Of a stretch of DNA of 13,208 nt, positions 1 to 6,289 are shown in pieces; position 1 is the first letter of the stretch, and each line of letters opens with the position of its first letter. The stretch comes from an uncultured Erysipelotrichaceae bacterium (lineage in GTDB: Bacteria > Bacillota_I > Bacilli_A > Erysipelotrichales > Erysipelotrichaceae). The translations under genes and the position numbers were made by a program. The stretch covers positions 1-13,208 of the forward strand of contig CALBJM010000232.1 in the NCBI GenBank assembly GCA_937893225.1. Reading direction: 5' to 3'. The notes under the pieces are model-generated. The model had not been told where the DNA came from, ran no database searches, and was given only the letters and a program-made list of their open reading frames with translations.

Positions 1-1
1 A

Positions 2-187
2 ATTTCATTATTGAAGACATATTGGGGAAAAATGATTGCTTTAGGTGGAGATACGTTTTTTGAGGCATTTGATCCAAATGATCCAAATTATTCACCATAT
101 GGGAGTACGATCGTGAATAGTTATTGTCATGCATGGAGTTGTACGCCAGTTTATTTAATAAAGAAATATGTCATGAATGGAGAGTGA
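2..187 (+). CDS. Six-hairpin glycosidase (alpha-L-rhamnosidase/GH78-like), C-terminal end only
   Basis: The frame is open from base 2 and stops at TGA 185-187, giving the last 61 residues of a gene that starts before the window. The fragment contains YWGKMIALGGDTFFEAFDP followed about 20 residues later by YCHAWSCTPVYLIKKYVM. This spacing is typical of the end of the (alpha/alpha)6 catalytic barrel of bacterial alpha-L-rhamnosidase-like enzymes, where a TTFWE-like acidic motif precedes a SLCHAWS..P..YL motif. The substrate cannot be read from this piece, because the six-hairpin fold covers several glycosidase families. The next gene starts 4 bp after the stop, so the two are almost certainly co-transcribed, and the neighbouring glycosylasparaginase suggests work on glycoprotein or complex glycan sugars. 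There is no signal about export, since the N-terminus is missing. The family call is fairly safe; the specificity is open. Confidence 0.72.
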   Translation: MSLLKTYWGKMIALGGDTFFEAFDPNDPNYSPYGSTIVNSYCHAWSCTPVYLIKKYVMNGE

Positions 188-191
188 GAAT

Positions 192-1148
192 ATGTATGGA
201 ATGATAGCGACTTGGAGAATGGCTTTAGAGGGGATTGAAAAGGGTGCACAAGTATTAAAAGAGAATGGTAATGTACAAGATGCATTGGAAGTTGCGGTGT
301 GTGATGTAGAAGATTTTGAATATTATAAAAGTGTAGGGTATGGTGGCTTGCCAAACCGAGAAGAAGAAGTGGAGTTAGATGCTTCTTTTATGGATGGTGA
401 TACGTTAGCATTTGGTGCAGTTGGTGCCGTAAAAGATTTTGCTAATCCTGTACGTATTGCGCGTTCTTTGATGCAATATGATGCCAATAATTTCTTGGTT
501 GGTAATGGTGCAGAAAAGTATGCTTCATCACATGGGTTTGAGAGAAAAAATATGTTAACGGAGCGTGCAAAAATTCATTATGAAAATCGCTTGAAAGAAA
601 TGAATGATGAATTAAAGCCATATAGTGGACACGATACAGTAGGTATGGTTGCTTTAGATCAAGATGGACATATGGCAAGTGCAACAAGTACGAGTGGATT
701 GTTTATGAAGCATCCAGGTAGATTAGGTGATTCACCAGTTTGCGGATCTGGGTTCTATGTAGATTCTTTTGTTGGTGGTGCAAGTGCTACGGGACTTGGA
801 GAAGATGTGATGAAAGGTTGCGTTTCCTATGAAATCGTTAGATGTATGAAAGATGGCATGCATCCACAAGAGGCTTGTGAAAAAGTAGTGCATCAATTTG
901 ATGAGGAATTAAAGCGCAGGCGTGGCAAAGCGGGAGACATGTCGTTGATTGCGATGAATAATCAAGGTGAATGGGGATGTGCTACAAATATTGATGGTTT
1001 TTCATTTGTTGTGGCGACACAGACTTGTCAACCTACCGTATATTTAGCATATCGTGAAGAAAATGGAAAAATGCGTTTTGCAGAAGCAGATCAAGCGTGG
1101 ATGGAGAATTATATGCAGACGAGAACTGCGCCATTAGTGAGGAAATAA
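192..1148 (+). CDS. N4-(beta-N-acetylglucosaminyl)-L-asparaginase (glycosylasparaginase)
   Basis: This Ntn-hydrolase (peptidase family T2) cleaves the amide bond between N-acetylglucosamine and asparagine, the last protein-linked bond of an N-glycan. Residue numbers here count from the ATG at 192. The autocatalytic site is GHDTVGMVALD, where the precursor is cut before Thr149, which becomes the N-terminal nucleophile. Downstream GRLGDSPVCGSG supplies the substrate-binding Arg and Asp of the family, and GGASATGLGED the TG oxyanion segment. The N-terminal MYGMIATWRMALEG also matches the family. Length (318 aa) is normal. The in-frame ATG at 177 is possible, but GGAG at 179-182 is well placed only for 192. 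No signal peptide is evident, so it probably acts in the cytoplasm on imported glycosyl-asparagine. It lies 4 bp after the glycosidase and 6 bp before cutC, inside one operon. Confidence 0.9.
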   Translation: MYGMIATWRMALEGIEKGAQVLKENGNVQDALEVAVCDVEDFEYYKSVGYGGLPNREEEVELDASFMDGDTLAFGAVGAVKDFANPVRIARSLMQYDANNFLVGNGAEKYASSHGFERKNMLTERAKIHYENRLKEMNDELKPYSGHDTVGMVALDQDGHMASATSTSGLFMKHPGRLGDSPVCGSGFYVDSFVGGASATGLGEDVMKGCVSYEIVRCMKDGMHPQEACEKVVHQFDEELKRRRGKAGDMSLIAMNNQGEWGCATNIDGFSFVVATQTCQPTVYLAYREENGKMRFAEADQAWMENYMQTRTAPLVRK

Positions 1149-1154
1149 TAGTAT

Positions 1155-1901
1155 ATGAAAAGAATGATCGAAGTTTGTTGTGGAAGTTATGCGGATTGCA
1201 TTGCTGCGTGGAATGGTGGAGCAAAGCGCGTAGAGCTTAATAGTGCGTTGAGTGTTGGTGGTTTGACACCTACATTGGCAACGTTACAACGTGTCAAACA
1301 AGATACGGATTTAAAAGTGATTTGTATGAGTCGTCCGCGTGCTGCTGGTTTTTGTTATGATACAGATGATGTAGAGACAATGCTTTGGGATGCAAAGCTG
1401 ATGTTAGAGAATGGTGCAGATGGCATCGCATTTGGGTTTTTGAATCGTGATCGAACAGTTTGCAAAGAGGCAACAGAAAAGATGGTGGAGCTTGTGCATT
1501 CTTATGGGAAAGAAGCAGTGTTTCATCGGGCGTTTGATATGTTGAACGATCCGTTTGTTGGTTGTGAAACATTGATTGCATTGGGCGTAGATCGTATATT
1601 AACAAGTGGACAACAAGCTAAAGCAATGGATGGTATGCGATTGATCAAGACATTGCAGGAAAACTATGGAACACAAATACAAATCTTGCCTGGTTCTGGC
1701 ATGAATGCAGCAAATGCGAAAGAAATGATGGATACAACGGGTGTGTATCAAGTGCATTCTTCTTGTAAGAATTATGCAACAGATAACACAACAAGTTCTT
1801 CTAGTGTGACATTTGCTTATTTGTCTGATCCACATACAAATGACTATGATGTAGTGGATGAAGAGCTTGTTCGTAAGCTTGTAGAAGTAGTAGAGGAATG
1901 A
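1155..1901 (+). CDS. cutC: CutC family TIM-barrel protein
   Basis: The 248-residue protein matches the CutC family (PF03932) along its whole length: MIEVCCGSYADC at the start, RVELNSALSVGGLTPT (residues 26-40), MSRPRAAGFCYD (58-69), GADGIAFGFL (88-97), FHRAFD (123-128), GVDRILTSGQ (144-153) and ILPGSGMNAAN (177-187). These motifs line the C-terminal end of a TIM barrel. The family was named for copper tolerance, but that role is disputed and no classical copper-binding motif (CxxC, Met-rich or His-rich) stands out here. The true reaction is not firmly known. Its place between a glycosylasparaginase and a flavoprotein in a tight operon suggests a part in sugar or glycosyl-amine metabolism rather than metal handling; this is inference. 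The start at 1155 is served by GAGGAA at 1139-1144; the ATG at 1164 would sit too far from it. Confidence 0.9.
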   Translation: MKRMIEVCCGSYADCIAAWNGGAKRVELNSALSVGGLTPTLATLQRVKQDTDLKVICMSRPRAAGFCYDTDDVETMLWDAKLMLENGADGIAFGFLNRDRTVCKEATEKMVELVHSYGKEAVFHRAFDMLNDPFVGCETLIALGVDRILTSGQQAKAMDGMRLIKTLQENYGTQIQILPGSGMNAANAKEMMDTTGVYQVHSSCKNYATDNTTSSSSVTFAYLSDPHTNDYDVVDEELVRKLVEVVEE

Positions 1902-1904
1902 AAT

Positions 1905-2414
1905 ATGCGTAGAAAAGATAGAGAAATAACTGATTTTGAAGAAATCATAGATGTCATTCGGCAGTGTGATGTGTGTCGTATTGCGATAAATGATGGGGAA
2001 TTTCCATATATTGTGCCATTGAATTTTGGACTAGATGTGCAAGATAAGCAAGTATATTTGTATTTTCATGGCGCATTGGAAGGAAAAAAGATAGATTTAT
2101 TGAAAGCTAATCCGAAAGTAACTTTTGAGATGGATTGTGATCATAACTTCATTTTCTATGATGATCGTATGAGTTGTACAATGGGTTATGCGAGTGTCAT
2201 TGGACATGGTGTGATGGAATTTGTAGAAGAAGATGATAAGTTTGCGGCATTAAAGATATTGATGCGTCAATATCATGAAGAAGATTTTGCATTTAATACG
2301 GCTATGATGAAGGCAACTGCAGTTTTTCGCTTAAAAGTTCTGGATATGGCGGGCAAGCGGCGGAATAATGTGCATCCTAATGCTGGAAAACAACATGGTT
2401 TACAACATAAATAA
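1905..2414 (+). CDS. Pyridoxamine 5'-phosphate oxidase-fold flavoprotein, Nim-like
   Basis: This 169-residue protein resembles the NimA / PNPOx-like split-barrel flavoproteins (PF12900 type). It opens with MRRKDREITDFEEIIDVIRQ, then FPYIVPLNFGLD (about residues 28-39), YLYFHGALEGKKIDLL (51-66) and NPKVTFEMD, which is the usual order in this family. Members bind FMN as dimers. Some reduce 5-nitroimidazoles, but most are uncharacterised oxidoreductases, so no drug-resistance phenotype should be read from this. It starts 3 bp after the cutC stop, with GAGGAATG overlapping that stop as ribosome binding site, so translation is probably coupled. It is the last gene of the operon; a hairpin terminator follows at once. 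The lysine- and histidine-rich tail (KRRNNVHPNAGKQHGLQHK) looks disordered. Confidence 0.82.
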   Translation: MRRKDREITDFEEIIDVIRQCDVCRIAINDGEFPYIVPLNFGLDVQDKQVYLYFHGALEGKKIDLLKANPKVTFEMDCDHNFIFYDDRMSCTMGYASVIGHGVMEFVEEDDKFAALKILMRQYHEEDFAFNTAMMKATAVFRLKVLDMAGKRRNNVHPNAGKQHGLQHK

Positions 2415-2416
2415 CG

Positions 2417-2449
2417 AAAAAGATGGCGTGAAAGCGTTGTCTTTTTTTT
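2417..2449 (+). terminator. Rho-independent terminator after the glycosidase-asparaginase-cutC operon
   Basis: The arms 2417-2429 and 2434-2446 pair around a GAAA loop, with AAAAAGA against TCTTTTT at the base and CG/CG near the loop. Four pairs are G-U wobbles, so the stem is weaker than the others in this window. Eight T residues (2442-2449) follow. It begins 2 bp after the stop codon of the last gene. Confidence 0.65.
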
Positions 2450-2475
2450 GTGGTCTAGGAAAGTTGGGAATCATT

Positions 2476-2484
2476 TGGTAGAAT
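2476..2484 (+). promoter_or_regulatory. Extended -10 promoter for lactate permease
   Basis: TGGTAGAAT fits a TGnTATAAT extended -10 element. No convincing -35 lies 16-18 bp upstream, which is tolerated for extended -10 promoters. Transcription would start near 2491, giving a leader of only about 18 bases that just includes the GGGGA ribosome binding site at 2497-2501. Confidence 0.42.
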
Positions 2485-2508
2485 TTTGGGGCTAAAGGGG
2501 AAAGATAG

Positions 2509-4038
2509 ATGGATTTTGGATTGTTTATTCTTGGGCTTGCACCAATTATTTGGTTGGCAGTGGCTTTAATGGTGTTGAAATGGCCTACATTTAAAGCAGC
2601 GTTGGGGTCTGTTGTAATTGCATTTGTTTTGGCGATAGTTGTGTGGCATTTAGATGTTATTGCTTCATGTAGTGCAGCGCTAGAGGGTGCGTTGATGGCA
2701 GTTTGGCCAATCATTATTGTCATATTGGCAGCTGTATTTACGTATCGTTTGTCTTTGCGAACGGGTGGTATGGATGTTATCAAAGCAATGATTACTTCAT
2801 TTTCTACCGATAAAAGAGTATTGGTTTTGTTGATTGCATGGTGTTTTGGCGGATTTATGGAAGGCATGGCAGGGTTTGGTACTGCAGTGGCAATTCCAGC
2901 AAGTATGTTGGTTTCTTTGGGATTTGATCCATTGTTTTCGTGTTTGGTTTGTTTGGTAGCAAATGGAACACCTACAGCATTTGGCTCCATAGGTATTCCA
3001 ACAGTGACATTGGCGAATTTGTTGTCTTTAGAGAATACGTCACTTTCGTTTGTGACGGCTTTGCAATTGACACCTTTTATCATTCTTTCTCCAATTCTTA
3101 TGGTCATGATAACGGGAAATGGTTTGAAGGGTTTAAAAGGTGTTGTACCAATTACATTGATGAGCGGCATTGCTTTTGTTGTGCCAGAAATATTGATAGG
3201 TAAGTTTGTTGGTGCAGAACTTGCGGTCGTTGTTGGGTCTGTTGTTTCTTTGGCCGTGACGATTTTAATGGCAAAAACTGTGAAAGTAGATCCTGCATAT
3301 GAAGTGCAAATTGATAAAAGTGAGACATTGGGCATGAAGAAGTGTTTATTGGCATGGTCACCTTTTATATTGATATTTGTCTTCTTGCTTTTGACGAGTA
3401 AATTGGTAGCACCAATAAACACATTTTTAGCACAATTTTCTTCTTCATTAGTTGTCTATACTGGTGCTGATCCAAATACTGTATCTTTTTCTTGGATCAA
3501 TACACCTGGTGTTTGGATCTTTTTGTCTGCTTTGATTGGTGGTACTTTACAAGGTGCAAAATTAGAGGATTTCAAAATCGTTGCGAAAGAAACTGTTCTG
3601 CAGATGAAAGAAACGATGATTACAATGATTGCGGTATTAGCGTGTGCAAAAATCATGGGGTATTCAGGTATGATTGCTTCGATTGCGGCTTTTGCGATAT
3701 CCGCTGCAGGTGCGTTGTATCCAATATTTGCACCATGGATTGGCGCACTTGGTACATTTGTTACAGGTTCTGGTACAAATTCTGGCGTTTTGTTTGGTGC
3801 AGTGCAAAAGAGTGCTGCAGATACATTGCAGATTGATCCATATTGGATGGTAGCATTGAATTCACTTGGTGTAACAGTTGGAAAGATGTTGTCTCCGCAG
3901 TCTATGGCAATTGCTTTGAGTTCTGTAGATGCAAAAGGGGAAGATGCAAAGCTCATGGCAAGAGTTATGCCATATGGCGTTTTCTTTCTTGTGTTGATGA
4001 GTGTGCTTGGCTTTTTAGGTGCATATTTTATACATTGA
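2509..4038 (+). CDS. lctP: L-lactate permease, LctP family
   Basis: A 509-residue polytopic membrane protein that carries lactate (and often glycolate) across the cell membrane by ion symport. The length matches bacterial LctP (PF02652), and hydrophobic segments run from residue 4 to the C-terminal end. The family signature is visible at residues 114-163: GGFMEGMAGFGTAVAIP, then the ANGTPTAFGSIGIP loop, thought to lie in the transport path. A second conserved re-entrant-like stretch, FVTGSGTNSGVLFGAVQ, occurs near residues 417-433. The start ATG has GGGGA 7 bp upstream. It is a single-gene unit bounded by terminators on both sides. No lactate dehydrogenase or lutABC-type gene lies next to it, so direction (uptake or export of fermentation lactate) cannot be told. 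A cre-like sequence lies just upstream, inside the preceding terminator. Confidence 0.93.
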   Translation: MDFGLFILGLAPIIWLAVALMVLKWPTFKAALGSVVIAFVLAIVVWHLDVIASCSAALEGALMAVWPIIIVILAAVFTYRLSLRTGGMDVIKAMITSFSTDKRVLVLLIAWCFGGFMEGMAGFGTAVAIPASMLVSLGFDPLFSCLVCLVANGTPTAFGSIGIPTVTLANLLSLENTSLSFVTALQLTPFIILSPILMVMITGNGLKGLKGVVPITLMSGIAFVVPEILIGKFVGAELAVVVGSVVSLAVTILMAKTVKVDPAYEVQIDKSETLGMKKCLLAWSPFILIFVFLLLTSKLVAPINTFLAQFSSSLVVYTGADPNTVSFSWINTPGVWIFLSALIGGTLQGAKLEDFKIVAKETVLQMKETMITMIAVLACAKIMGYSGMIASIAAFAISAAGALYPIFAPWIGALGTFVTGSGTNSGVLFGAVQKSAADTLQIDPYWMVALNSLGVTVGKMLSPQSMAIALSSVDAKGEDAKLMARVMPYGVFFLVLMSVLGFLGAYFIH

Positions 4039-4039
4039 T

Positions 4040-4070
4040 GAAGAGGCTCTTTTTAAGGGCCTTTTCTTTT
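4040..4070 (+). terminator. Rho-independent terminator after lctP
   Basis: GAAGAGGCTC (4040-4049) pairs with GGGCCTTTTC (4057-4066) with two G-U pairs and a 7-base loop, followed by TTTT. It starts right after the lctP stop. Confidence 0.8.
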
Positions 4071-4099
4071 GTGTTATTTCGGAACTTTGTTTCGATAGA

Positions 4100-4111
4100 A
4101 ATTCTAGAATT
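4100..4111. repeat. 12-bp perfect palindrome upstream of the 6-phospho-beta-glucosidase gene
   Basis: AATTCTAGAATT is its own reverse complement. It overlaps the -10-like TAGAAT (4105-4110) and touches the cre-like site that begins at 4112. Its position would suit an operator for a sugar-responsive repressor, but no regulator gene is adjacent and a chance palindrome in AT-rich DNA is possible. Confidence 0.35.
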
Positions 4112-4127
4112 ATGAAAACACTTACAT
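4112..4127 (+). promoter_or_regulatory. cre-like site (CcpA catabolite control) upstream of 6-phospho-beta-glucosidase
   Basis: ATGAAAACACTTACAT matches the degenerate cre consensus WTGNAANCGNWWNCAW at every fixed position except the central G, which is A. Against the strong site TGAAAACGCTTTCA it matches 12 of 14. It lies 33 bp before the start codon, beside -10-like hexamers TAGAAT (4105-4110) and TACAAT (4128-4133), so a bound regulator would block initiation. A GH1 sugar gene is a classic CcpA target. Confidence 0.5.
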
Positions 4128-4159
4128 TACAATAGTATTGGTTAAAGGAGATAAATTAC

Positions 4160-5638
4160 ATGAGTTTTCCAAAAGGTTTTTTATGGGGTGGCGCAACAGC
4201 TGCTAACCAGTATGAAGGTGGATATTTAAGTGGCGGCAAAGGACTTGCGGTTGCGGATACATTAACAGGTGGTGATGGTATTCATAATATTCCTAGAAAG
4301 TTTATTTGTGAAATGCCTGATGGCACAAGAAAGGAATTTGGTAATAGAGAAGAAATTCCAGCTGGTGCAAAGGCTATTGTAGATCCAGATACATATTATC
4401 CAAGTCACGTAGCTACAGACTTCTATCATCATTGGAAAGAAGATCTTGGCTTGTTTGCTGAAATGGGATGTAATGTATATCGTATGTCTATCAACTGGAC
4501 AAGAATCTTCCCTAATGGTGATGATGAAACACCAAATGAAGAAGGTTTGCAGTTCTATGAAGATGTATTCAAGGAATGTAAGAGACTTGGCATGGAACCA
4601 TTGGTAACAATTTACCATTTTGATTGCCCATTACATTTGGCAAATGAATATGATGGTTGGGTTTCTAGACATACATTAGAAGCATTTAAGAGATATTGTA
4701 AGACTGTATTTACACGTTACAAGGGTCTTGTTCATTATTGGTTAACAATTAATGAAATCAACATTAATACAAACTTTATGATGAATGGTGTTCATGAACA
4801 CATTTCTAATAAACAAAATGCTGAACAATGTAGATGGCACTTGTTTGTTGGCAGTGCATATGCAGTTAAGACAGGTCATGAAATCGATCCTGAAAACAAG
4901 ATTGGTTTGATGATTGCACATGGTGCTTCTTATCCATATTCTTGCAACCCAGAAGATGTTTGGGCTGAATTAGAAGGTGCACATGATAATAAGTGGTTCT
5001 ATGGCGATGTTCTTGTTAGAGGATATTATCCAGCATGGAAAGTAAAGGCTCTTGAAAGAGCTGGTATTACAATTCAGAAGGAAGAAGGAGAAGATGAACT
5101 TTTGAAGGAAGGCGTTGTTGACTTCTATTCATTCTCTTACTATTCTTCTCAAGTATATGCTGCACATCCTGAAGAACATGGTGTTTCTGAAGGTAACCAG
5201 ACACAGGGCGTTAAGAATCCTTACTTGAAGGCTAGTGAATGGGGTTGGACAGTTGATCCATTAGGTTTGAGAATCAACCTCAACCAAATCTGGGATAGAT
5301 ATCAGATTCCTATGATGATCGTAGAAAATGGTCTTGGTGCTATTGATAAGGTTGAAGAAGATGGTTCTATCAACGATGATTATCGTATCAACTATATGAG
5401 AGATCATATCAAGGTGATGAAAGATGCTGTTGAAATTGATGGTGTTGATTTGATGGGCTATACACCTTGGGGGCATATTGATCTTGTTTCTGCTGGTACA
5501 GGTGAAATGAGAAAGAGATATGGCTTCATCTATGTCAATATGGATGATGATGGAAATGGTGATCTTTCTAGAAGTAAGAAAAAGTCTTTCTACTACATGC
5601 AGAAGGTTTATAAGTCCAACGGTGAAGATCTAGACTAA
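4160..5638 (+). CDS. 6-phospho-beta-glucosidase (GH1)
   Basis: This 492-residue GH1 TIM-barrel enzyme hydrolyses phosphorylated beta-glucosides such as cellobiose-6-phosphate after PTS uptake. It begins FPKGFLWGGATAANQYEGG. The acid/base is Glu199 in LTINEIN and the nucleophile Glu389 in MIVENGLG. Specificity for a 6-phosphate sugar is indicated by Ser444, Lys452 and Tyr454 in the stretch DLVSAGTGEMRKRYGFIYV, the known phosphate-binding trio of the 6-phospho enzymes. The start has AAAGGAG 9 bp upstream. Codon use differs from the neighbours: I count 16 AGA and 3 CGT among 19 arginines, with many AAG, AAC and TTC codons, whereas cutC uses CGN almost only. This suggests high expression or a different history. 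No PTS permease is adjacent, so uptake must be encoded elsewhere. It is a single-gene unit with a cre-like site upstream. Confidence 0.93.
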   Translation: MSFPKGFLWGGATAANQYEGGYLSGGKGLAVADTLTGGDGIHNIPRKFICEMPDGTRKEFGNREEIPAGAKAIVDPDTYYPSHVATDFYHHWKEDLGLFAEMGCNVYRMSINWTRIFPNGDDETPNEEGLQFYEDVFKECKRLGMEPLVTIYHFDCPLHLANEYDGWVSRHTLEAFKRYCKTVFTRYKGLVHYWLTINEININTNFMMNGVHEHISNKQNAEQCRWHLFVGSAYAVKTGHEIDPENKIGLMIAHGASYPYSCNPEDVWAELEGAHDNKWFYGDVLVRGYYPAWKVKALERAGITIQKEEGEDELLKEGVVDFYSFSYYSSQVYAAHPEEHGVSEGNQTQGVKNPYLKASEWGWTVDPLGLRINLNQIWDRYQIPMMIVENGLGAIDKVEEDGSINDDYRINYMRDHIKVMKDAVEIDGVDLMGYTPWGHIDLVSAGTGEMRKRYGFIYVNMDDDGNGDLSRSKKKSFYYMQKVYKSNGEDLD

Positions 5639-5650
5639 TCATAAATATAG

Positions 5651-5675
5651 GGTGTTACTTTGTGTAACACCTTTT
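5651..5675 (+). terminator. Rho-independent terminator after 6-phospho-beta-glucosidase
   Basis: GGTGTTAC (5651-5658) and GTAACACC (5664-5671) form a perfect 8-bp stem with a TTTGT loop, followed by TTTT. A few more A-T pairs can extend the base. Confidence 0.85.
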
Positions 5676-5685
5676 AAAATAGTGT

Positions 5686-5714
5686 TTTAATATATGTGTA
5701 ATTTAAGAGATAAT
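5686..5714 (+). promoter_or_regulatory. Possible promoter for the nitroreductase/EIIB-ROK operon
   Basis: GATAAT (5709-5714) is a good -10 match. The hexamer 17 bp upstream, TTTAAT (5686-5691), matches the -35 consensus weakly. The location, between a terminator and the AAAGGAG ribosome binding site at 5722-5728, is right for a promoter. Confidence 0.3.
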
Positions 5715-5737
5715 GCATAGAAAAGGAGTCTTATGTT

Positions 5738-6259
5738 ATGAATGAAGTTGTTCAAGCGATACTTGATCGTAGGTCTTGTAAAAAATATAAAGACAAAATG
5801 CTAAAAAGAGAAGATATTGAAGAAATTATTCATGCGGGTTTATTTGCGGCAAGTGGTATGGGAAAACAAGGGGCTATCATTGTTGCAATAACAAATAAAG
5901 AAGTACGTGATCAATTGTCTAAAATGAATGCAGAAATCATGCATGCGAATATAGATCCGTTTTATGGAGCACCTGTAGTATTGGTCGTATTGCGCGATAA
6001 GAATGTTGCGACTTCAATATATGATGGTTCATTAGTGATGGGGAATATGATGCTTGCGGCTAGTGCAAAAGGCATAGGTTCTTGTTGGATCCACCGCGCA
6101 AAAGAGGAATTTGATAGTATCGAAGGTAAAGCATTGTTGAAAAAAATTGGCGTTGAAGGAGAGTATGAAGGTGTAGGCCATTGTATTTTAGGATATCCGG
6201 ATGGTCCACTTCATGGTGTTGTTGAAAGAAAAGCAAATCGTGTGTATTGGGTCGATTAA
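5738..6259 (+). CDS. Nitroreductase family FMN oxidoreductase
   Basis: A 173-residue protein of the nitroreductase fold, an FMN enzyme that uses NAD(P)H to reduce nitro compounds, quinones or unknown electrophiles. The N-terminal ILDRRSCKKYKDK is the usual RRSxRxF-type FMN phosphate-binding start, with Lys in place of the second Arg. The middle APVVLVVLRDKN and the helix MGNMMLAASAKGIGSCWIHRA match the family's second half, and HCILGYPDG is the usual end strand. It is at the short end for the family. The start has GGAG (5725-5728) 9 bp upstream. It is followed after 30 bp by the EIIB-ROK fusion gene, with no terminator between, so they likely form one operon. The substrate cannot be inferred from the sequence. 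Confidence 0.87.
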   Translation: MNEVVQAILDRRSCKKYKDKMLKREDIEEIIHAGLFAASGMGKQGAIIVAITNKEVRDQLSKMNAEIMHANIDPFYGAPVVLVVLRDKNVATSIYDGSLVMGNMMLAASAKGIGSCWIHRAKEEFDSIEGKALLKKIGVEGEYEGVGHCILGYPDGPLHGVVERKANRVYWVD

Positions 6260-6289
6260 AGTATTTTAGATTGCTGGAGGAAGCAAAAT

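Noticed and set aside
177..191. ATG at 177 as start of the glycosylasparaginase
   Set aside because: It overlaps the upstream gene and has no ribosome binding site, while GGAG at 179-182 is correctly placed for the ATG at 192.
2400..3422. A 340-codon open frame on the minus strand opposite lctP
   Set aside because: It is antisense to a clear LctP gene, has low-complexity Thr/Asn/Ile/Pro-rich composition typical of shadow frames, and lacks any family motif.
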